From: Chitinophagales bacterium
Lineage (GTDB): Bacteria; Bacteroidota; Bacteroidia; Chitinophagales; CAIOSU01
Assembly (NCBI GenBank): GCA_018401955.1
Contig: JAGYJT010000029.1
Location: 1-35,352, forward strand
Direction: 5' to 3'
DNA length: 35,352 nt
Position 1 is the stretch's first letter. Each line of letters opens with the position of its first letter. Shown here piece after piece: positions 22,917 through 31,979 of this stretch. The notes below the pieces were generated by a model that was not told where the DNA came from, made no database searches, and worked only from the letters and a program-made list of their open reading frames with translations. A program made the position numbers and the translations under genes.

Positions 22917-24722
22917 CTACTCTTTTACAAACTGCCTAATCATAGCACCTTCGTTGGTTACTACTTGCAAAATGTATAGGGCACTGGCTAAGTTTTCAAT
23001 ATTTACTCGATAAGTATTGCTGCCAGCTGAGCGATGAACAGCCGTGTACGAAACGGCCTTGCCATTAATATTATATATCGTTATGCGCGCATCACCCGGC
23101 ATTGCCGATTCAACATCAAATTCAATCCAACTATTGGCAGGGTTAGGCCTTATTAACGACACAAACTCGGTTGCAGTAGTGCTCAATGGCTGAGCTATTG
23201 AAGTTGGCAGACTGCGTTTCCAGTGACCTTCGCCATCAATTAAATAAAGCTGCTGTCCGCGGGTTTGCGTAGTATCTGGCTGCAAAATTGGCGAATACCA
23301 AAACTCTGCAATGATGCTATCCTTATTAATATTCAATACCCCATAACCGTGCTGAATAACCTCCATAAAAACATGATGCGGGTTTACCCCTAAGCTTATC
23401 TCTATAGCTGCATCGGCCACACCAACTGATATACCTTGCTCATCAAAGTTACCACGGCTAATACTAGTCGGCAAAAACTCTACTCCCACTGCACCTATCC
23501 CTGTTTCGCTATTATATTGGGTGCTGTCGAATGGGTCAATGGCCAAATCCATAGCCATCGAAATGTGGGTATCGCCACTAATAAACATGTTGTTGCGCCT
23601 ACCTAGCGAATCGAATAAGCTAAACAATTGCCTCCTTTCCTCAAAGTAACCATCCCAGCTATTGGTATCAAACACATTGCCGTTGTTTGGGAAAATTGAT
23701 GGCGGAATGCCCCTAGAGTACCAGCCACCGGTCATTTTTTGACTACCCAGTAGATTCCATTTGGTGGTAGATGCCTGCCAAGAGTTTACCAACCAATTGT
23801 ATTGAACAGTACCCAGCACGCTTGCTTCACCTGGCGCAATAGTATCCACATCTCTAAAATACTGCATATCCAGCATGTGCAAATCAAATAAATCGCCATA
23901 CACCAATCGGCGATAAATCAATTCAGGCTGCGTGGTATCTGGTACCCTTACTGGTACCCACTCTAAAAATGCTAACTTGCCAGCAGTAGGTGCCGATACT
24001 TTAGCATCGTGGTTATCCCACATAAGTGCCCACGGAAAGTTGGCCCGTGCCTCGCGCAAATCGGGGTCCATTAAATAATACTCATGCCTATCGCGCCATT
24101 CGTCAATAGTAACAGGCACTGTAGGGTAAGGCACAGGCACCCGCACCTCCTCATCTTCATCCACAAAGTCATAAATATAATCACCCATGTGTACTACAAG
24201 ATCAATGTCGTTACGCTCTGCCAGGCGGGCATAAGCATTAAAAAAGCCAGAATAGATACTGCTGCAAGACATTACAGCAATTTTTGCACTATCAGTACTA
24301 CCAGTGGGGGCCGTTTTGGTGCGCCCTAACCTTGAAAAAGCGCCATTTGGCTCTTGAAAGCGATAGTAATAAGTTGTTGCAGCACTGAGGCCCGTGGCAT
24401 CCACGGTAAACGTAAAATCGTGGTTGGCCGCGGCAATGCCGCTACCGTTGTTTACTACGTTAGTAAAGTTGCTATCGGTGGCAATTTCCCAGTCAAGGGT
24501 AATGGGTGCAGCATTGGCACTATCGGGTGTTATGCGGGTCCATAGCAACACGGCATCGGGCAGCGGGTCGCCAGAGGCTACACCGTGCAAAAATGGGGCG
24601 TGGATAGAGTCGCCGAATAAACCGGGCGGGTATTGGGATATTTGGGCATCAACCGATAAGGTTACAATAGCGGAAATTGCAACAAGCATTATACGGAGCG
24701 AGGAGGTTATTGGGTAGTGCAT
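22917..24722 (-). CDS. Exported PhoD-like alkaline phosphatase with T9SS type A tail
   Basis: This 601-residue protein has a signal peptide ending LSVDAQ. A PhoD N-terminal Ig-like domain (about 33-137; FLHGVASGDPLPDAVLLWTR, AATTYYYRF) precedes the metallophosphatase domain. Visible motifs are VMSCSSIYSGF, VVHMGDYIYD (Asp181), LMWDNHDAK and FISGDTHISM, which match the metal-binding residues of PhoD phosphodiesterases/phosphatases. The last 75 residues (LIRPNPANSWIEFDVES to IRQFVKE) are a type A T9SS sorting domain, so the enzyme should be surface-attached or released. It probably scavenges phosphate from organic esters. It is monocistronic as far as can be seen, 220 bases away from the adhesin cassette. 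Confidence 0.93.
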   Translation of the reverse strand: MHYPITSSLRIMLVAISAIVTLSVDAQISQYPPGLFGDSIHAPFLHGVASGDPLPDAVLLWTRITPDSANAAPITLDWEIATDSNFTNVVNNGSGIAAANHDFTFTVDATGLSAATTYYYRFQEPNGAFSRLGRTKTAPTGSTDSAKIAVMSCSSIYSGFFNAYARLAERNDIDLVVHMGDYIYDFVDEDEEVRVPVPYPTVPVTIDEWRDRHEYYLMDPDLREARANFPWALMWDNHDAKVSAPTAGKLAFLEWVPVRVPDTTQPELIYRRLVYGDLFDLHMLDMQYFRDVDTIAPGEASVLGTVQYNWLVNSWQASTTKWNLLGSQKMTGGWYSRGIPPSIFPNNGNVFDTNSWDGYFEERRQLFSLFDSLGRRNNMFISGDTHISMAMDLAIDPFDSTQYNSETGIGAVGVEFLPTSISRGNFDEQGISVGVADAAIEISLGVNPHHVFMEVIQHGYGVLNINKDSIIAEFWYSPILQPDTTQTRGQQLYLIDGEGHWKRSLPTSIAQPLSTTATEFVSLIRPNPANSWIEFDVESAMPGDARITIYNINGKAVSYTAVHRSAGSNTYRVNIENLASALYILQVVTNEGAMIRQFVKE

Positions 24723-24761
24723 GCCCTAAGATAAGCAAGGAATGTATAAAACGTTATAAAA

Positions 24762-24794
24762 TTGCTCGTTACAAAACAATTTTTACGTTTTTGC
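24762..24794 (+). promoter_or_regulatory. Weak promoter candidate for purC
   Basis: TTG at 24762-24764 is followed after 20 bases by TACGTTTTTG at 24785-24794. This is a -7 box with two extra T residues compared with TANNTTTG. The distance to the purC ATG is about 60 bases. The match is degenerate, so confidence is low. Confidence 0.25.
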
Positions 24795-24855
24795 ACGCTC
24801 TTTTCCATTCCTCATCCAAAACCATGAACTTTGCCTTAGTATAACCACTCACCTT

Positions 24856-25800
24856 ATGAGCATCCTTCGCACCGATTTTAAGTTGCCTGGCCAGGTAAGC
24901 GTTTACCACGGCAAAGTACGCGACGTGTATAACATCGATAACAAGTATTTGGTGATGGTGGCCAGCGACCGTATCTCGGCATTTGACGTGATACTGCCGC
25001 GCCCAATACCATACAAAGGCCAGGTGTTGAATCAAATTGCGGCGAAGTTTTTAAAGAGCTGTGTGGATGTATGCCCTAACTGGTTTATTGAGTCGCCAGA
25101 CCCGAATGTGGCCATTGGCAAAATATGTGAGCCTATATTGATTGAAATGGTAATACGTGGCTACCTAACCGGCCATGCATGGCGTACTTACAAAAGTGGA
25201 TTGCGCACCCTTTGTGGTGTAACCTTACCCGAAGGATTGAAAGAGCACGACAAGCTACCTACCCCTATTATTACCCCAGCTGCGAAAGCGTTGGAAGGCC
25301 ATGATGAGGACATCAGCCGCGAGGAGATATTGGCGAAAGGCATAGTGAGCGAAAAGGACTACGAAACCATGGAGCGCTATACCTACGACCTATTTGACCG
25401 TGGTACCGAAATGGCCGCAGCCCGTGGATTGATATTAGTAGACACCAAGTACGAGTTCGGTTTCCATAACGGACAGGTAACTTTGATGGACGAAATACAC
25501 ACGCCCGACTCGTCTCGCTACTTTTACGCAGAAGGCTATGCCGAGCGCCAAGCCAATAGCGAACCGCAAAAACAGCTGAGCAAGGAGTTTGTGCGCGAAT
25601 GGCTGATTGCCAATAACTTTCAAGGCAAAGAGGGCCAAACCGTACCCGAAATGACCGACGAGTGGGTAGAAACCATTACCAACCGTTACATTGAGCTATA
25701 CGAATTGTTGCTGGGTCGCAAATTTCAACGTACAGAAAACGACAACGTGCTTGATCGCGTTGAAGGGAATATAGTGAAGGCGCTGGAAAAGCTTTCTTAA
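24856..25800 (+). CDS. purC: Phosphoribosylaminoimidazole-succinocarboxamide synthase (SAICAR synthetase)
   Basis: This 314-residue cytoplasmic enzyme joins CAIR and aspartate with ATP to make SAICAR in purine synthesis. Family motifs are plain: [20 protein letters not shown] (ATP site), [54 protein letters not shown] and [19 protein letters not shown]. The length fits the longer, yeast-type PurC form found in many Bacteroidota. The ATG at 24856 gives the normal N-terminus ([13 protein letters not shown]). It stands alone, without other pur genes nearby. Confidence 0.97.
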   Translation: MSILRTDFKLPGQVSVYHGKVRDVYNIDNKYLVMVASDRISAFDVILPRPIPYKGQVLNQIAAKFLKSCVDVCPNWFIESPDPNVAIGKICEPILIEMVIRGYLTGHAWRTYKSGLRTLCGVTLPEGLKEHDKLPTPIITPAAKALEGHDEDISREEILAKGIVSEKDYETMERYTYDLFDRGTEMAAARGLILVDTKYEFGFHNGQVTLMDEIHTPDSSRYFYAEGYAERQANSEPQKQLSKEFVREWLIANNFQGKEGQTVPEMTDEWVETITNRYIELYELLLGRKFQRTENDNVLDRVEGNIVKALEKLS

Positions 25801-25830
25801 TTACGATTTAAGATTTACGAGGTACGATTG
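25801..25830. repeat. Short-word repeat (TTACGATTTAAGATTTACGAGG words)
   Basis: The stretch directly after the purC stop repeats the word TTACGA and contains GAGGTACGATT at 25819-25829. Its 14 bases TACGAGGTACGATT (25816-25829) are identical to 4070-4083. Confidence 0.6.
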
Positions 25831-25842
25831 TTTTTTATCGTA

Positions 25843-25890
25843 TGTCATCCCGTCTCGCCTCAGGCGAGATTCACGAGGGATCTTCCAGCG
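25843..25890. repeat. REP-like palindromic element downstream of purC
   Basis: TCTCGCCT (25853-25860) and AGGCGAGA (25862-25869) form a perfect palindrome around one base, flanked by the outer pair ATCCC and GGGAT. The pattern GTCATCCCG...GAGGGATCTTC is that of a dispersed bacterial intergenic repeat. There is one copy in this window. It may act as a transcript 3' stabiliser or weak terminator for purC. Confidence 0.55.
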
Positions 25891-25922
25891 ATAAAGTATA
25901 AATATTGAATTATCCAATGGCG

Positions 25923-26195
25923 TTATTCATCGCTTAAAGCAATCAATACATGCCCTAACTTAGCTAGATACTGGTTAACCATACTCTTATCTTGATACGA
26001 TTGACGTAAGTTTTCTACATCAAAAGCCAATTGACCCGACAAGATGTCTTTAGGCTCTTCATACGGATTGTATAACTGCTTCGGGTCAGGAATCACCCAA
26101 TAAAAATCGTTTGAAAGTTCAATGCTATTGCCCTTTCTTTCGCGCAAATCTTCAAGTAGTTGCTTGGTGATAATACTGCCATCTCCAAACACCAT
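25923..26195 (-). CDS. Small hypothetical protein
   Basis: This has 90 residues from ATG at 26193-26195 (a GTG six codons upstream is also open). It begins MVFGDGSIITKQLLEDLRER. It contains DFYWVIPDPKQLYNPYEEP and GQLAFDVENLRQSYQDKS, and ends LGHVLIALSDE. The aromatic YWVIPxxxxYNPYxxP segment followed by GQL resembles small uncharacterised proteins I recall from cyanobacteria and Bacteroidota, but no function is known to me. There is no signal peptide. It follows the small exported protein gene by 51 bases on the same strand. Confidence 0.6.
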   Translation of the reverse strand: MVFGDGSIITKQLLEDLRERKGNSIELSNDFYWVIPDPKQLYNPYEEPKDILSGQLAFDVENLRQSYQDKSMVNQYLAKLGHVLIALSDE

Positions 26196-26246
26196 ACTCG
26201 ACTCAACTAACACACTCTATCATACAAGCTGACGTGGTGGTATACC

Positions 26247-26456
26247 TCAGGTATCTTCATCATAATGCCATTGTTCAGAAATGCCATGCCTTAATCCATC
26301 TTTATCAAAACGGATTATCTTGGACGGCTTGCCATTCAAAGTATAAGTTAGCGTGGTAATGCTGTCCTTGTCAACTACCTTTTTAATTACAGGCTGCTGG
26401 GCGTATGAATACACCATTATGCAAACAAAGCCAATTGATAAAAGCCACTTTTTCAT
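26247..26456 (-). CDS. Short exported protein, possibly a truncated MORN-like protein
   Basis: This 69-residue protein has a signal peptide (MKKWLLSIGFVCIMVYSYA, cleavage before QQ). The mature part reads TYTLNGKPSKIIRFDKDGLR then HGISEQWHYDEDT and stops. The sequence D-x-x-G-x-x-H-G-x-x-x-x-W-x-Y resembles one MORN_2-type repeat, as in YwqK-like proteins that usually carry several. The abrupt stop after one repeat suggests truncation, but no continuing homologous frame is evident downstream. It could also be a genuinely short exported peptide. Confidence 0.5.
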   Translation of the reverse strand: MKKWLLSIGFVCIMVYSYAQQPVIKKVVDKDSITTLTYTLNGKPSKIIRFDKDGLRHGISEQWHYDEDT

Positions 26457-26519
26457 CCGATTGTTTGTTAAAATAAGCTATCAATACATTTCTCTCCAGC
26501 CAATCGGTACTGCCCATAA

Positions 26520-26551
26520 CCCCTCACCTAGCCTCTCCCAGAGGGAGAGGG
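26520..26551. repeat. REP-like palindromic element (CCTCTCCC / GGGAGAGG)
   Basis: CCTCTCCC (26532-26539) and GGGAGAGG (26543-26550) are perfect inverted arms around AGA, preceded by CCCCTCACCTAG. The motif is a familiar type of dispersed palindrome. It lies just past the 3' end of the alpha/beta hydrolase gene and could form a transcript-end hairpin. Confidence 0.5.
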
Positions 26552-26588
26552 ACTACCGTATTTCGTAAATCTGAAATCGCACCCAAAA

Positions 26589-28112
26589 CTACTCCACCAC
26601 CAATCGCTCTATACTATTCCCTTGCTCGGTAATGATATGTACCAAATACATACCCGGTGCTAGGCCCGATACATTTAGCAACTGTTTGCCGCTGATAGAT
26701 TGTTCGGGTACGATGGCTTTGCCCGCAAGGTCAGTAATGAGCAATTGCGCTTCAGCAACGTGAGCATCCAAAGTCAAGAACACTTGCCCATTGGCAGGGT
26801 TGGGATACAAACTAAAATGGGCATTTGCAGCCACATCGGTTAACCCGCTTGGTAGGCTATCCACCACCTTCACGGCCATATAGTCCGTTGAAACGCATTG
26901 GGCATCCTCGGCAGTGAGTATATAGTATTGCACTGTATCAGGCTCAGGGTAGACGGTAGTCCCAGATGTGGTGGCATTGGTACCATCGCAAGTATAAGAG
27001 CACCAGTGGTAGCTGAGGTTTCCGGGGTCGTTGACTGTGGTGCTGGTTACGGTAAGCTCGTCCCCAGGGTTCAGTACGCCTTGTATGCTGTCTCCGTCAA
27101 TGGCTACTTCAAAGCCACAACAAAAAGTCTTGCCATCCATTATGGCCTTCATACGCGGCAACATACGAGCATATATACTTTGAAAAAAGTAATCAGGCCA
27201 GCTATTTCTGGGGTGGTCTTCGCCTACCATAGTATATAAGTGGCTGCACACGCCTCTGTTTTGAGCAGCCGTATCAACAATGTAACTACCCAACAACTGC
27301 ACTTGCGCAAAATTCAAGAAGGTATTGAGCGTGGCTTCATCTTTATAAGGCACTGTTTGGTCATCATCGCCATGTGCCAAAATTGCGGGTATATCGCCCT
27401 GCTCCATCCAATCGGTATACAACATGGCGCCCGCAATACTTATCACCCCAACCGTTTCCCAATCAGAAGCGGCATGCGGGCCATTAGCGCTGGTAGCATT
27501 ATACCCACCATAAATACCGATGGCTGATGTATCGGCTATTTGCCCCCACTCGTTGGCCTTATCGCCATACGCTGAGAGCAAGGCTGTGATGCCGCCCGAG
27601 GAGGCACCAGCATTAAACACCATATCCCTGTTGATGTTGTAAGGATTGCCCAACGAATCTGCACTATATTTCATGTACTGGATAGAAGCACGCATATCTT
27701 GCACGGCCCTAAAAAATACTCTGATGGCCTCTTTATCCAAACCATTTAACAACCCATAAGGTATATCAAAATTGTAGCGATAATCTATGGATACCGCCAC
27801 GTAACCAGCTCTTGCAAAACGCTCACAGGTTTTAGTGGCGTGTAGCTCAAACCTATCGCCTTGTATAAAACCACCACCGAAGGCAAAAATGAGCACTGGC
27901 CTATTGGTAACGGTATCGCCGACGGGCTCGTATATATCCATAAACAATTGTTGGTTATTGCCTTGATAATTGAGGCCCTCACCAAATTGCACCGCAGTAA
28001 CGGAAACGGAATCGAACACATCGGAAAGGTAGCGGCAATCTTCGCATTGTTGTGCTTGGGCAGATACAGCGAAGCACACGCCCACAACAAGGTAGCAAAT
28101 CAGTTGTTTCAT
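26589..28112 (-). CDS. Exported alpha/beta hydrolase (esterase-like) with T9SS type A tail
   Basis: From ATG at 28110-28112 this has 507 residues and a signal peptide (MKQLICYLVVGVCFAVSAQA). An earlier in-frame start 18 codons upstream would hide the signal peptide, so I reject it. The carboxylesterase-like hydrolase domain (about 25-320) shows LIFAFGGGFIQGDRF (oxyanion hole), YVAVSIDYR, and the nucleophile elbow NAGASSGG with Ser171. It also shows LAHGDDDQTVPY (acid) and VGEDHPRNS (candidate histidine). An Ig/PKD-like domain (about 330-415; SYHWCSYTCDG) and a type A sorting domain (SLYPNPANGQVFLTL to IERLVVE) follow. The substrate is unknown; ester cleavage outside the cell is inferred. Confidence 0.9.
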   Translation of the reverse strand: MKQLICYLVVGVCFAVSAQAQQCEDCRYLSDVFDSVSVTAVQFGEGLNYQGNNQQLFMDIYEPVGDTVTNRPVLIFAFGGGFIQGDRFELHATKTCERFARAGYVAVSIDYRYNFDIPYGLLNGLDKEAIRVFFRAVQDMRASIQYMKYSADSLGNPYNINRDMVFNAGASSGGITALLSAYGDKANEWGQIADTSAIGIYGGYNATSANGPHAASDWETVGVISIAGAMLYTDWMEQGDIPAILAHGDDDQTVPYKDEATLNTFLNFAQVQLLGSYIVDTAAQNRGVCSHLYTMVGEDHPRNSWPDYFFQSIYARMLPRMKAIMDGKTFCCGFEVAIDGDSIQGVLNPGDELTVTSTTVNDPGNLSYHWCSYTCDGTNATTSGTTVYPEPDTVQYYILTAEDAQCVSTDYMAVKVVDSLPSGLTDVAANAHFSLYPNPANGQVFLTLDAHVAEAQLLITDLAGKAIVPEQSISGKQLLNVSGLAPGMYLVHIITEQGNSIERLVVE

Positions 28113-28196
28113 ATAGCGGGTATTGTTGGGTGGAATGAAACTATATAAAAAAGTTGGATTGGGCAAAATATGAAGAGCATTTTAGCGAGCACAACA

Positions 28197-29018
28197 CTAC
28201 CAACCTTCAGGCCTTGCGGGCCGCTGCATTGATAGGTAATCAAGTATTTTATCGAGCCGCTCTAAAAAGGCAACACACCTGTCGGGTTGAAAACCCATTT
28301 GCCTGGCAGCACTGAAATCTATCTTAGCCACTGAATAGTCTTTTTTGTAATAGTTAGCCATCCCTCTATAAAACCAAGCCTTTGCATAGCTCGAATCAGC
28401 GGCTATAGCCTTTTCAAAATACAGAATGGACTGATCAAACTCCCACAACAAAAGATACACAAAGCCCATATTGAAAAGCATAGCATTATCTGGTGCTTCA
28501 TCTAAGCTCATTATAGCATCCAAATCTTGCTTGGCCAAGGTTAAATCAAATGTACTTGCCGCCTCTAAATCTTGATACAACATACGCACAACCGCAATAT
28601 TATTGTAGGCAGGATAAAACTCGTTATCCAAACGAATACATTGTAAAAAATCAGTTAACGCTAACCTGTATTTAGCCCCTTTAAGAAAACAGGTGCCTCT
28701 CATAAACACTGCACCCGTATGGTCTGGCTTAACTTTTATAGCCTTAGCGAAATATAATGCCGCTTGGTCGAAATACTGTTTATCGTAGTTGAAGTAGCCC
28801 AACAGCACATATCCGTTAAAATAATCGGGGTCATGTTTTAGCTCGCGGTAAACGGTTTTTACGGCCTTCTTAAAAAAACCATTGGCATATAGCTGCTTAG
28901 CTTTGGTGAGCAATGCATCTTGACCAGCGTTACCTTCAATAAATAGATCATCCAGCTGCTTTTGGGCATGGCCTAAAGTAGCATAACCTATCATTAATAT
29001 GACCAGTAAGTAGCGCAT
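28197..29018 (-). CDS. Exported TPR protein
   Basis: From ATG at 29016-29018 this has 273 residues, with a signal peptide MRYLLVILMIGYATLGHA. The mature protein is a run of about six tetratricopeptide repeats: FFKKAVKTVYRELKHDPDYF, YFDQAALYFAKAIKVKPDHT, YRLALTDFLQCIRLDNEFYP, then a longer variable unit, EFDQSILYFEKAIAADSSYA and DYSVAKIDFSAARQMGF. It is probably a periplasmic scaffold for protein contacts; no partner can be named. An upstream in-frame start 17 codons earlier would bury the signal peptide. It is divergent from hutU. Confidence 0.85.
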   Translation of the reverse strand: MRYLLVILMIGYATLGHAQKQLDDLFIEGNAGQDALLTKAKQLYANGFFKKAVKTVYRELKHDPDYFNGYVLLGYFNYDKQYFDQAALYFAKAIKVKPDHTGAVFMRGTCFLKGAKYRLALTDFLQCIRLDNEFYPAYNNIAVVRMLYQDLEAASTFDLTLAKQDLDAIMSLDEAPDNAMLFNMGFVYLLLWEFDQSILYFEKAIAADSSYAKAWFYRGMANYYKKDYSVAKIDFSAARQMGFQPDRCVAFLERLDKILDYLSMQRPARPEGW

Positions 29019-29114
29019 TACAGCTTTTATAACATTTAAGATAAGGAGATTGTTGATGTTCTGCAACAACTTACATAAGGCTAAATGCTATACTTTCTAA
29101 AATGCCAATTACCT

Positions 29115-29122
29115 TATCTTTA
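29115..29122 (+). promoter_or_regulatory. Weak -7 box candidate for hutU
   Basis: TATCTTTA differs from TANNTTTG only in the last base and lies 26 bases upstream of the hutU ATG, a suitable distance. No clear -33 element is present. Low confidence. Confidence 0.25.
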
Positions 29123-29147
29123 CAACAATACCTTTAAAAATACAACA

Positions 29148-30809
29148 ATGCATACCCCCACCCAAACCATAAAAGCCCCTACTGGAAACCAGCTAACTTG
29201 CAAAGGTTGGGTACAAGAAGCCGCCTTGCGGATGCTGATGAACAACCTTGACCCGGAGGTAGCTGAGCGGCCCGAAGACCTTATAGTATATGGCGGCACT
29301 GGCAAAGCAGCCCGCAACTGGGAGGCTTTTGATTTGATAGTAAAAGCCCTAAAAGACCTAAACGAAGATGAGACCTTATTGGTGCAAAGCGGGAAACCTG
29401 TTGGCATTTTACCTACGCACAAAGATGCCCCAAGAGTATTGATAGCCAATAGCAACTTGGTAGGCAAATGGGCCAATTGGGAGCACTTTCGTGAACTGGA
29501 AGCCAAAGGCCTGATGATGTATGGCCAAATGACCGCCGGTAGCTGGATATACATAGGTTCGCAAGGTATTGTACAGGGTACTTACGAAACGTACCTTTCG
29601 CTTGCCAGTAAGCATTTTGGTGGCACCCTAAAAGGCAAATTGAATGTAACTGCCGGCCTTGGCGGTATGGGCGGGGCGCAGCCGCTTTCCATAACCATGA
29701 ACGAGGGCGTATGTCTTGCTGCGGAAATGGAAGCGTGGCGTGTAGAAAAACGCATAGAGACCCGCTACCTTGATGAAATGACCCACGACATTGATGCCGC
29801 TATTGATAGGGCTTTAGAAGCTAAGGCCAACAATGAGGCTGTGTCTATTGGGGTAGTATGCAATATTGTAGACTTGCTGCAAAGGCTTATTGACCGCAAC
29901 ATTACCCCCGATACACTTACAGACCAAACCAGCGCGCATGACGAGTTGGTGGGCTATTTCCCAGAGGGATTGAGTGTGGAAGACGCCAATGCCATGCGCA
30001 AGCGCAGCCCCGATACTTACCGTGCCCGCTCATTAGATACGATGGTTAACCATGTGAGCCAAATGCTAGAACTTCAGAAACGCGGAGCCATTACCTTTGA
30101 TTATGGTAATAACTTGCGTGGCCAAGCACTGGCTCATGGTCTAAAAGAAGCCTTTGGTTTCCCAGGGTTTGTGCCAGCTTATATACGCCCATTGTTTTGC
30201 GAGGGTAAAGGTCCGTTCCGGTTTGTGGCGTTGAGTGGCGACCCACAGGATATTTATACGCTTGATGAAGAATTGAAACGCCTGTTCCCTGATGACAAGG
30301 GCTTGCTGCGTTGGTTGGATATGGCCAAAGAGCGCATTGCTTTCCAGGGCTTACCATCACGCATATGCTGGTTGGGTATGGGCGATAGGGAAAAAGCAGG
30401 ATTGGCTTTTAATCGACTGGTGCGAGAGGGAAAAGTAAGTGCCCCAATAGTTATTGGCAGAGACCACTTGGATACCGGCTCGGTGGCATCTCCTAACCGT
30501 GAAACTGAGGCCATGCTGGATGGCAGTGATGCCGTTGCCGATTGGCCGATACTTAACGCACTCATTAATACGGCTGGCGGTGCCAGTTGGGTAAGCTTTC
30601 ACCACGGTGGTGGCGTAGGCATGGGTTACTCATTGCATGCAGGTATGGTTATACTGGCAGATGGCACTGACGATGCAGAAAAAAGTTTAAAACGTGTACT
30701 CAATAATGACCCTGCTATGGGCGTTATCCGCCATGCCGATGCTGGCTATGACATTGCCAAGGATACAGCAAGGAAGTATAGGTTGGATATAACTGAACGG
30801 TTGAAGTAA
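29148..30809 (+). CDS. hutU: Urocanate hydratase (urocanase)
   Basis: From ATG at 29148 this has 553 residues, the normal urocanase length; the longer open frame upstream is not needed. This cytoplasmic NAD-dependent enzyme converts urocanate to imidazolone propionate in histidine breakdown. Family motifs are intact: [54 protein letters not shown] (dinucleotide loop), [26 protein letters not shown] (with the conserved active-site-region cysteine) and the C-terminal [18 protein letters not shown]. The other hut genes are not in this window. A small ORF begins 11 bases after its stop. Confidence 0.97.
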   Translation: MHTPTQTIKAPTGNQLTCKGWVQEAALRMLMNNLDPEVAERPEDLIVYGGTGKAARNWEAFDLIVKALKDLNEDETLLVQSGKPVGILPTHKDAPRVLIANSNLVGKWANWEHFRELEAKGLMMYGQMTAGSWIYIGSQGIVQGTYETYLSLASKHFGGTLKGKLNVTAGLGGMGGAQPLSITMNEGVCLAAEMEAWRVEKRIETRYLDEMTHDIDAAIDRALEAKANNEAVSIGVVCNIVDLLQRLIDRNITPDTLTDQTSAHDELVGYFPEGLSVEDANAMRKRSPDTYRARSLDTMVNHVSQMLELQKRGAITFDYGNNLRGQALAHGLKEAFGFPGFVPAYIRPLFCEGKGPFRFVALSGDPQDIYTLDEELKRLFPDDKGLLRWLDMAKERIAFQGLPSRICWLGMGDREKAGLAFNRLVREGKVSAPIVIGRDHLDTGSVASPNRETEAMLDGSDAVADWPILNALINTAGGASWVSFHHGGGVGMGYSLHAGMVILADGTDDAEKSLKRVLNNDPAMGVIRHADAGYDIAKDTARKYRLDITERLK

Positions 30810-30820
30810 AGTAAGATATT

Positions 30821-30997
30821 ATGATTGAAGCAACTGAAAATTTTAATCATCAAAATCAAGACATCTTAAAAGAGCTGCGGATGCAAATAAACAAAGGCTG
30901 GTATGGCCCTGCTAGCAATAGAACAGTTGAAGATATAATAGCAGATAAATTAAAGAATTACAAGAAAGAAAATCAAGCTGATAAGAAGCATGGATAA
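30821..30997 (+). CDS. 58-residue hypothetical protein with antitoxin-like features
   Basis: ATG at 30821 opens a 58-codon frame ending TAA at 30995-30997. The product is highly charged: MIEATENFNHQNQDILKELR, then MQINKGWYGPASNRTVEDII, then ADKLKNYKKENQADKKHG. Helix, glycine turn, helix and a lysine-rich tail recall small antitoxins of type II modules, but I cannot match a named family and no toxin gene follows. It starts 11 bases after hutU and overlaps the possible GTG-independent ATG of the next gene at 30990 by eight bases, or precedes the preferred ATG at 31002 by four. The spacing supports translation as part of a hutU-ORF-PorP transcript. Confidence 0.5.
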   Translation: MIEATENFNHQNQDILKELRMQINKGWYGPASNRTVEDIIADKLKNYKKENQADKKHG

Positions 30998-31001
30998 AAT
31001 T

Positions 31002-31979
31002 ATGAGACCATTTCTGATATTTCTAAGTTTTATTTGTCTGTCATCCGCCCAAGCGGGCACCTACCCTTTTTACTACTACCTTACCCAGCATACGCAAAAC
31101 CAGCTAATGTACAACCCTGCATATGCGGGCAGCAGCAATAAACTCAACCTACACGCGCATAGCATGACGGGAATGTACAAAGTTACTGGTACTCGCAGTG
31201 CACTAAACCCGCTCAATATTGGCTATGCTGCTTTTGACCGGCCCTGCCCAACTATTAGAGGAGCTTGGGGAGCTTATGTGGTTTTTAATGCCCCCAACGT
31301 AGGTGGCAGATATTATAGTTTAAGCGCTGGAGGCAACTATGCCTACCGCTGGCAAATAAACGATGAGCACAGACTGCAATTTGGTGCAGGCTTTGCATAT
31401 CGAAGGTTTGCGGCCAATGTAAACACTTCATTCGACCCAAATTCGAATAACCCTACCGTGCAATTAGCTAGTAGAACATCCAACAACTATATGGACTTCA
31501 GCCTGGGTACTTGGTATCAATATAAAGGTTTAAATGCCGGTATATCAGTTACGCACTTGGGTAACTTTTATGTAGCTGGCATCGGCGAAAATGCTTTTGG
31601 ACCATACACACCGATATTGAACGTTTATGCAGCTTACGATATTGAGCTGATTGACAAAGTGCACGTAGAGCCATACCTCTATTTTGCTACAGCTAGCCAA
31701 AATGGCAATACAACCAGTTTTGGCAATAATGCGCAGTTCTCACTGGGTTTTATGGCTGATTACGACAAAGCCATTTTTTTGGGCGTAGGATATTCTGCAA
31801 ACCAGGTTATTAGTCCATCCTTAGGTTTTCAATTGAAAAAGAAAATAAGGTTTCAAGGTACCTACAATTACATAGGCAACATGCAAGATAATTTTGTACG
31901 CTACCACAATTTTGAAGTTAGCCTTACGGTGCAGTTAACGCCCAAAGAGAAGGAACAGAAAAACAAGAAAGTAGATTAA
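31002..31979 (+). CDS. Second PorP/SprF-family outer-membrane protein
   Basis: From ATG at 31002 this has 325 residues (ATG at 30990 would add four), with a signal peptide MRPFLIFLSFICLSSAQA. The family motif YLTQHTQNQLMYNPAYAGSS opens the mature protein, followed by beta strands typical of an outer-membrane barrel and a charged end KEKEQKNKKVD. It is clearly related to the family of the protein at 9204-10112 but quite divergent from it, for example lacking the RQQWVGFDEAP motif (here MYKVTGTRSALNP). No adhesin gene is adjacent, so its client must be elsewhere or the protein has another role. Its stop overlaps the aroE stop by four bases. Confidence 0.88.
   Translation: MRPFLIFLSFICLSSAQAGTYPFYYYLTQHTQNQLMYNPAYAGSSNKLNLHAHSMTGMYKVTGTRSALNPLNIGYAAFDRPCPTIRGAWGAYVVFNAPNVGGRYYSLSAGGNYAYRWQINDEHRLQFGAGFAYRRFAANVNTSFDPNSNNPTVQLASRTSNNYMDFSLGTWYQYKGLNAGISVTHLGNFYVAGIGENAFGPYTPILNVYAAYDIELIDKVHVEPYLYFATASQNGNTTSFGNNAQFSLGFMADYDKAIFLGVGYSANQVISPSLGFQLKKKIRFQGTYNYIGNMQDNFVRYHNFEVSLTVQLTPKEKEQKNKKVD

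Noticed and set aside
28113..28166. Upstream start of the alpha/beta hydrolase
   Set aside because: It would place 18 residues before a clear signal peptide; the ATG at 28110-28112 is preferred.
29085..29147. N-terminal extension of hutU by 21 codons
   Set aside because: Urocanase normally begins near the later ATG, and the extension covers the probable promoter and leader.
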